Source: Ryuthela nishihirai
Lineage: Eukaryota > Arthropoda > Arachnida > Araneae > Heptathelidae
NCBI GenBank assembly: GCA_038380435.1
Contig: JAWZYU010000019.1
Location: 28,297,801-28,361,800, forward strand
Length of the DNA stretch: 64,000 nt
Direction: 5' to 3'
Made by a program: the position numbers and the translations under genes. The notes below the pieces were generated by a model. That model did not search any database and was not told the DNA's origin. It saw nothing but the letters and a program-made list of their open reading frames with translations. Positions 63,995 to 64,000 of the stretch are shown one piece after another; within the stretch, counting starts at the first letter, position 1; each line of letters starts with the position of its first letter.

Positions 63995-64000
63995 CAAACA

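Overview
The window looks like nuclear DNA of an arthropod, quite possibly a chelicerate. It is AT-rich, no frame is intact over a long distance, and almost every recognisable unit is a transposable element or a decayed copy of one: Tc1-like and DUF4817-type DNA transposons, hAT and foldback MITEs, two non-LTR retrotransposons and, above all, tRNA-derived SINEs. The taxonomic guess rests on the style of these families and is an inference. I found no host protein gene, rRNA, functional tRNA or CRISPR that I can support.

The dominant feature is one tRNA-derived SINE, called SINE-1 here. It is about 390 bp long and about 34 full, partial or nested copies lie across the window in both orientations, close to a fifth of the DNA. 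Its head resembles elongator tRNA-Met, followed by a long conserved body and a short CAACCCAACC-type 3' tail. Many copies keep clear 9-14 bp target-site duplications. Three linked diagnostic changes separate an older from a younger subfamily. A second family (SINE-2, about 200 bp, Ser/Leu-like head, 3' end with AAGCAGCTGCTT and a TTTA-rich tail) has two full copies, a tail-swapped chimera, a partial and fragments.

Layout. 0-9 kb: a dispersed repeat, a complete but dead Tc1-like element (2175-3702), three SINE-1 copies and a foldback element. 9-20 kb: C-rich arrays, SINE copies, a 28-bp minisatellite with a 140-bp higher-order repeat (14806-15309), a hAT MITE, a 21-bp minisatellite and tandem ~320-bp repeats (R1). 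20-30 kb: a Jockey/I-type LINE with RNase H on the minus strand, nested SINEs, a DUF4817-type transposon, a second foldback element and a hAT element. 30-42 kb: SINEs, a locally duplicated 330-bp segment, a cluster of palindromic Tc1-type MITEs and a degraded DD36E Tc1 transposase. 42-53 kb: short TIR elements keeping pieces of a DUF4817 helix-turn-helix, a CpG-richer island near 48 kb and a Tc1 element split by a young SINE. 53-64 kb: an RTE-like LINE, another palindromic MITE, and nested SINE/hAT/SINE insertions near 62.3-63.3 kb.

The elements do not form a pathway. Together they give a record of insertion order. The LINEs are the kind of element that could supply reverse transcriptase to the SINEs, but neither LINE here shares an evident 3' tail with SINE-1 or SINE-2, so the partner is not identified. 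Full transposases of Tc1 and DUF4817 type are the likely source of mobility for the MITEs, by inference from TIR and TA target use.
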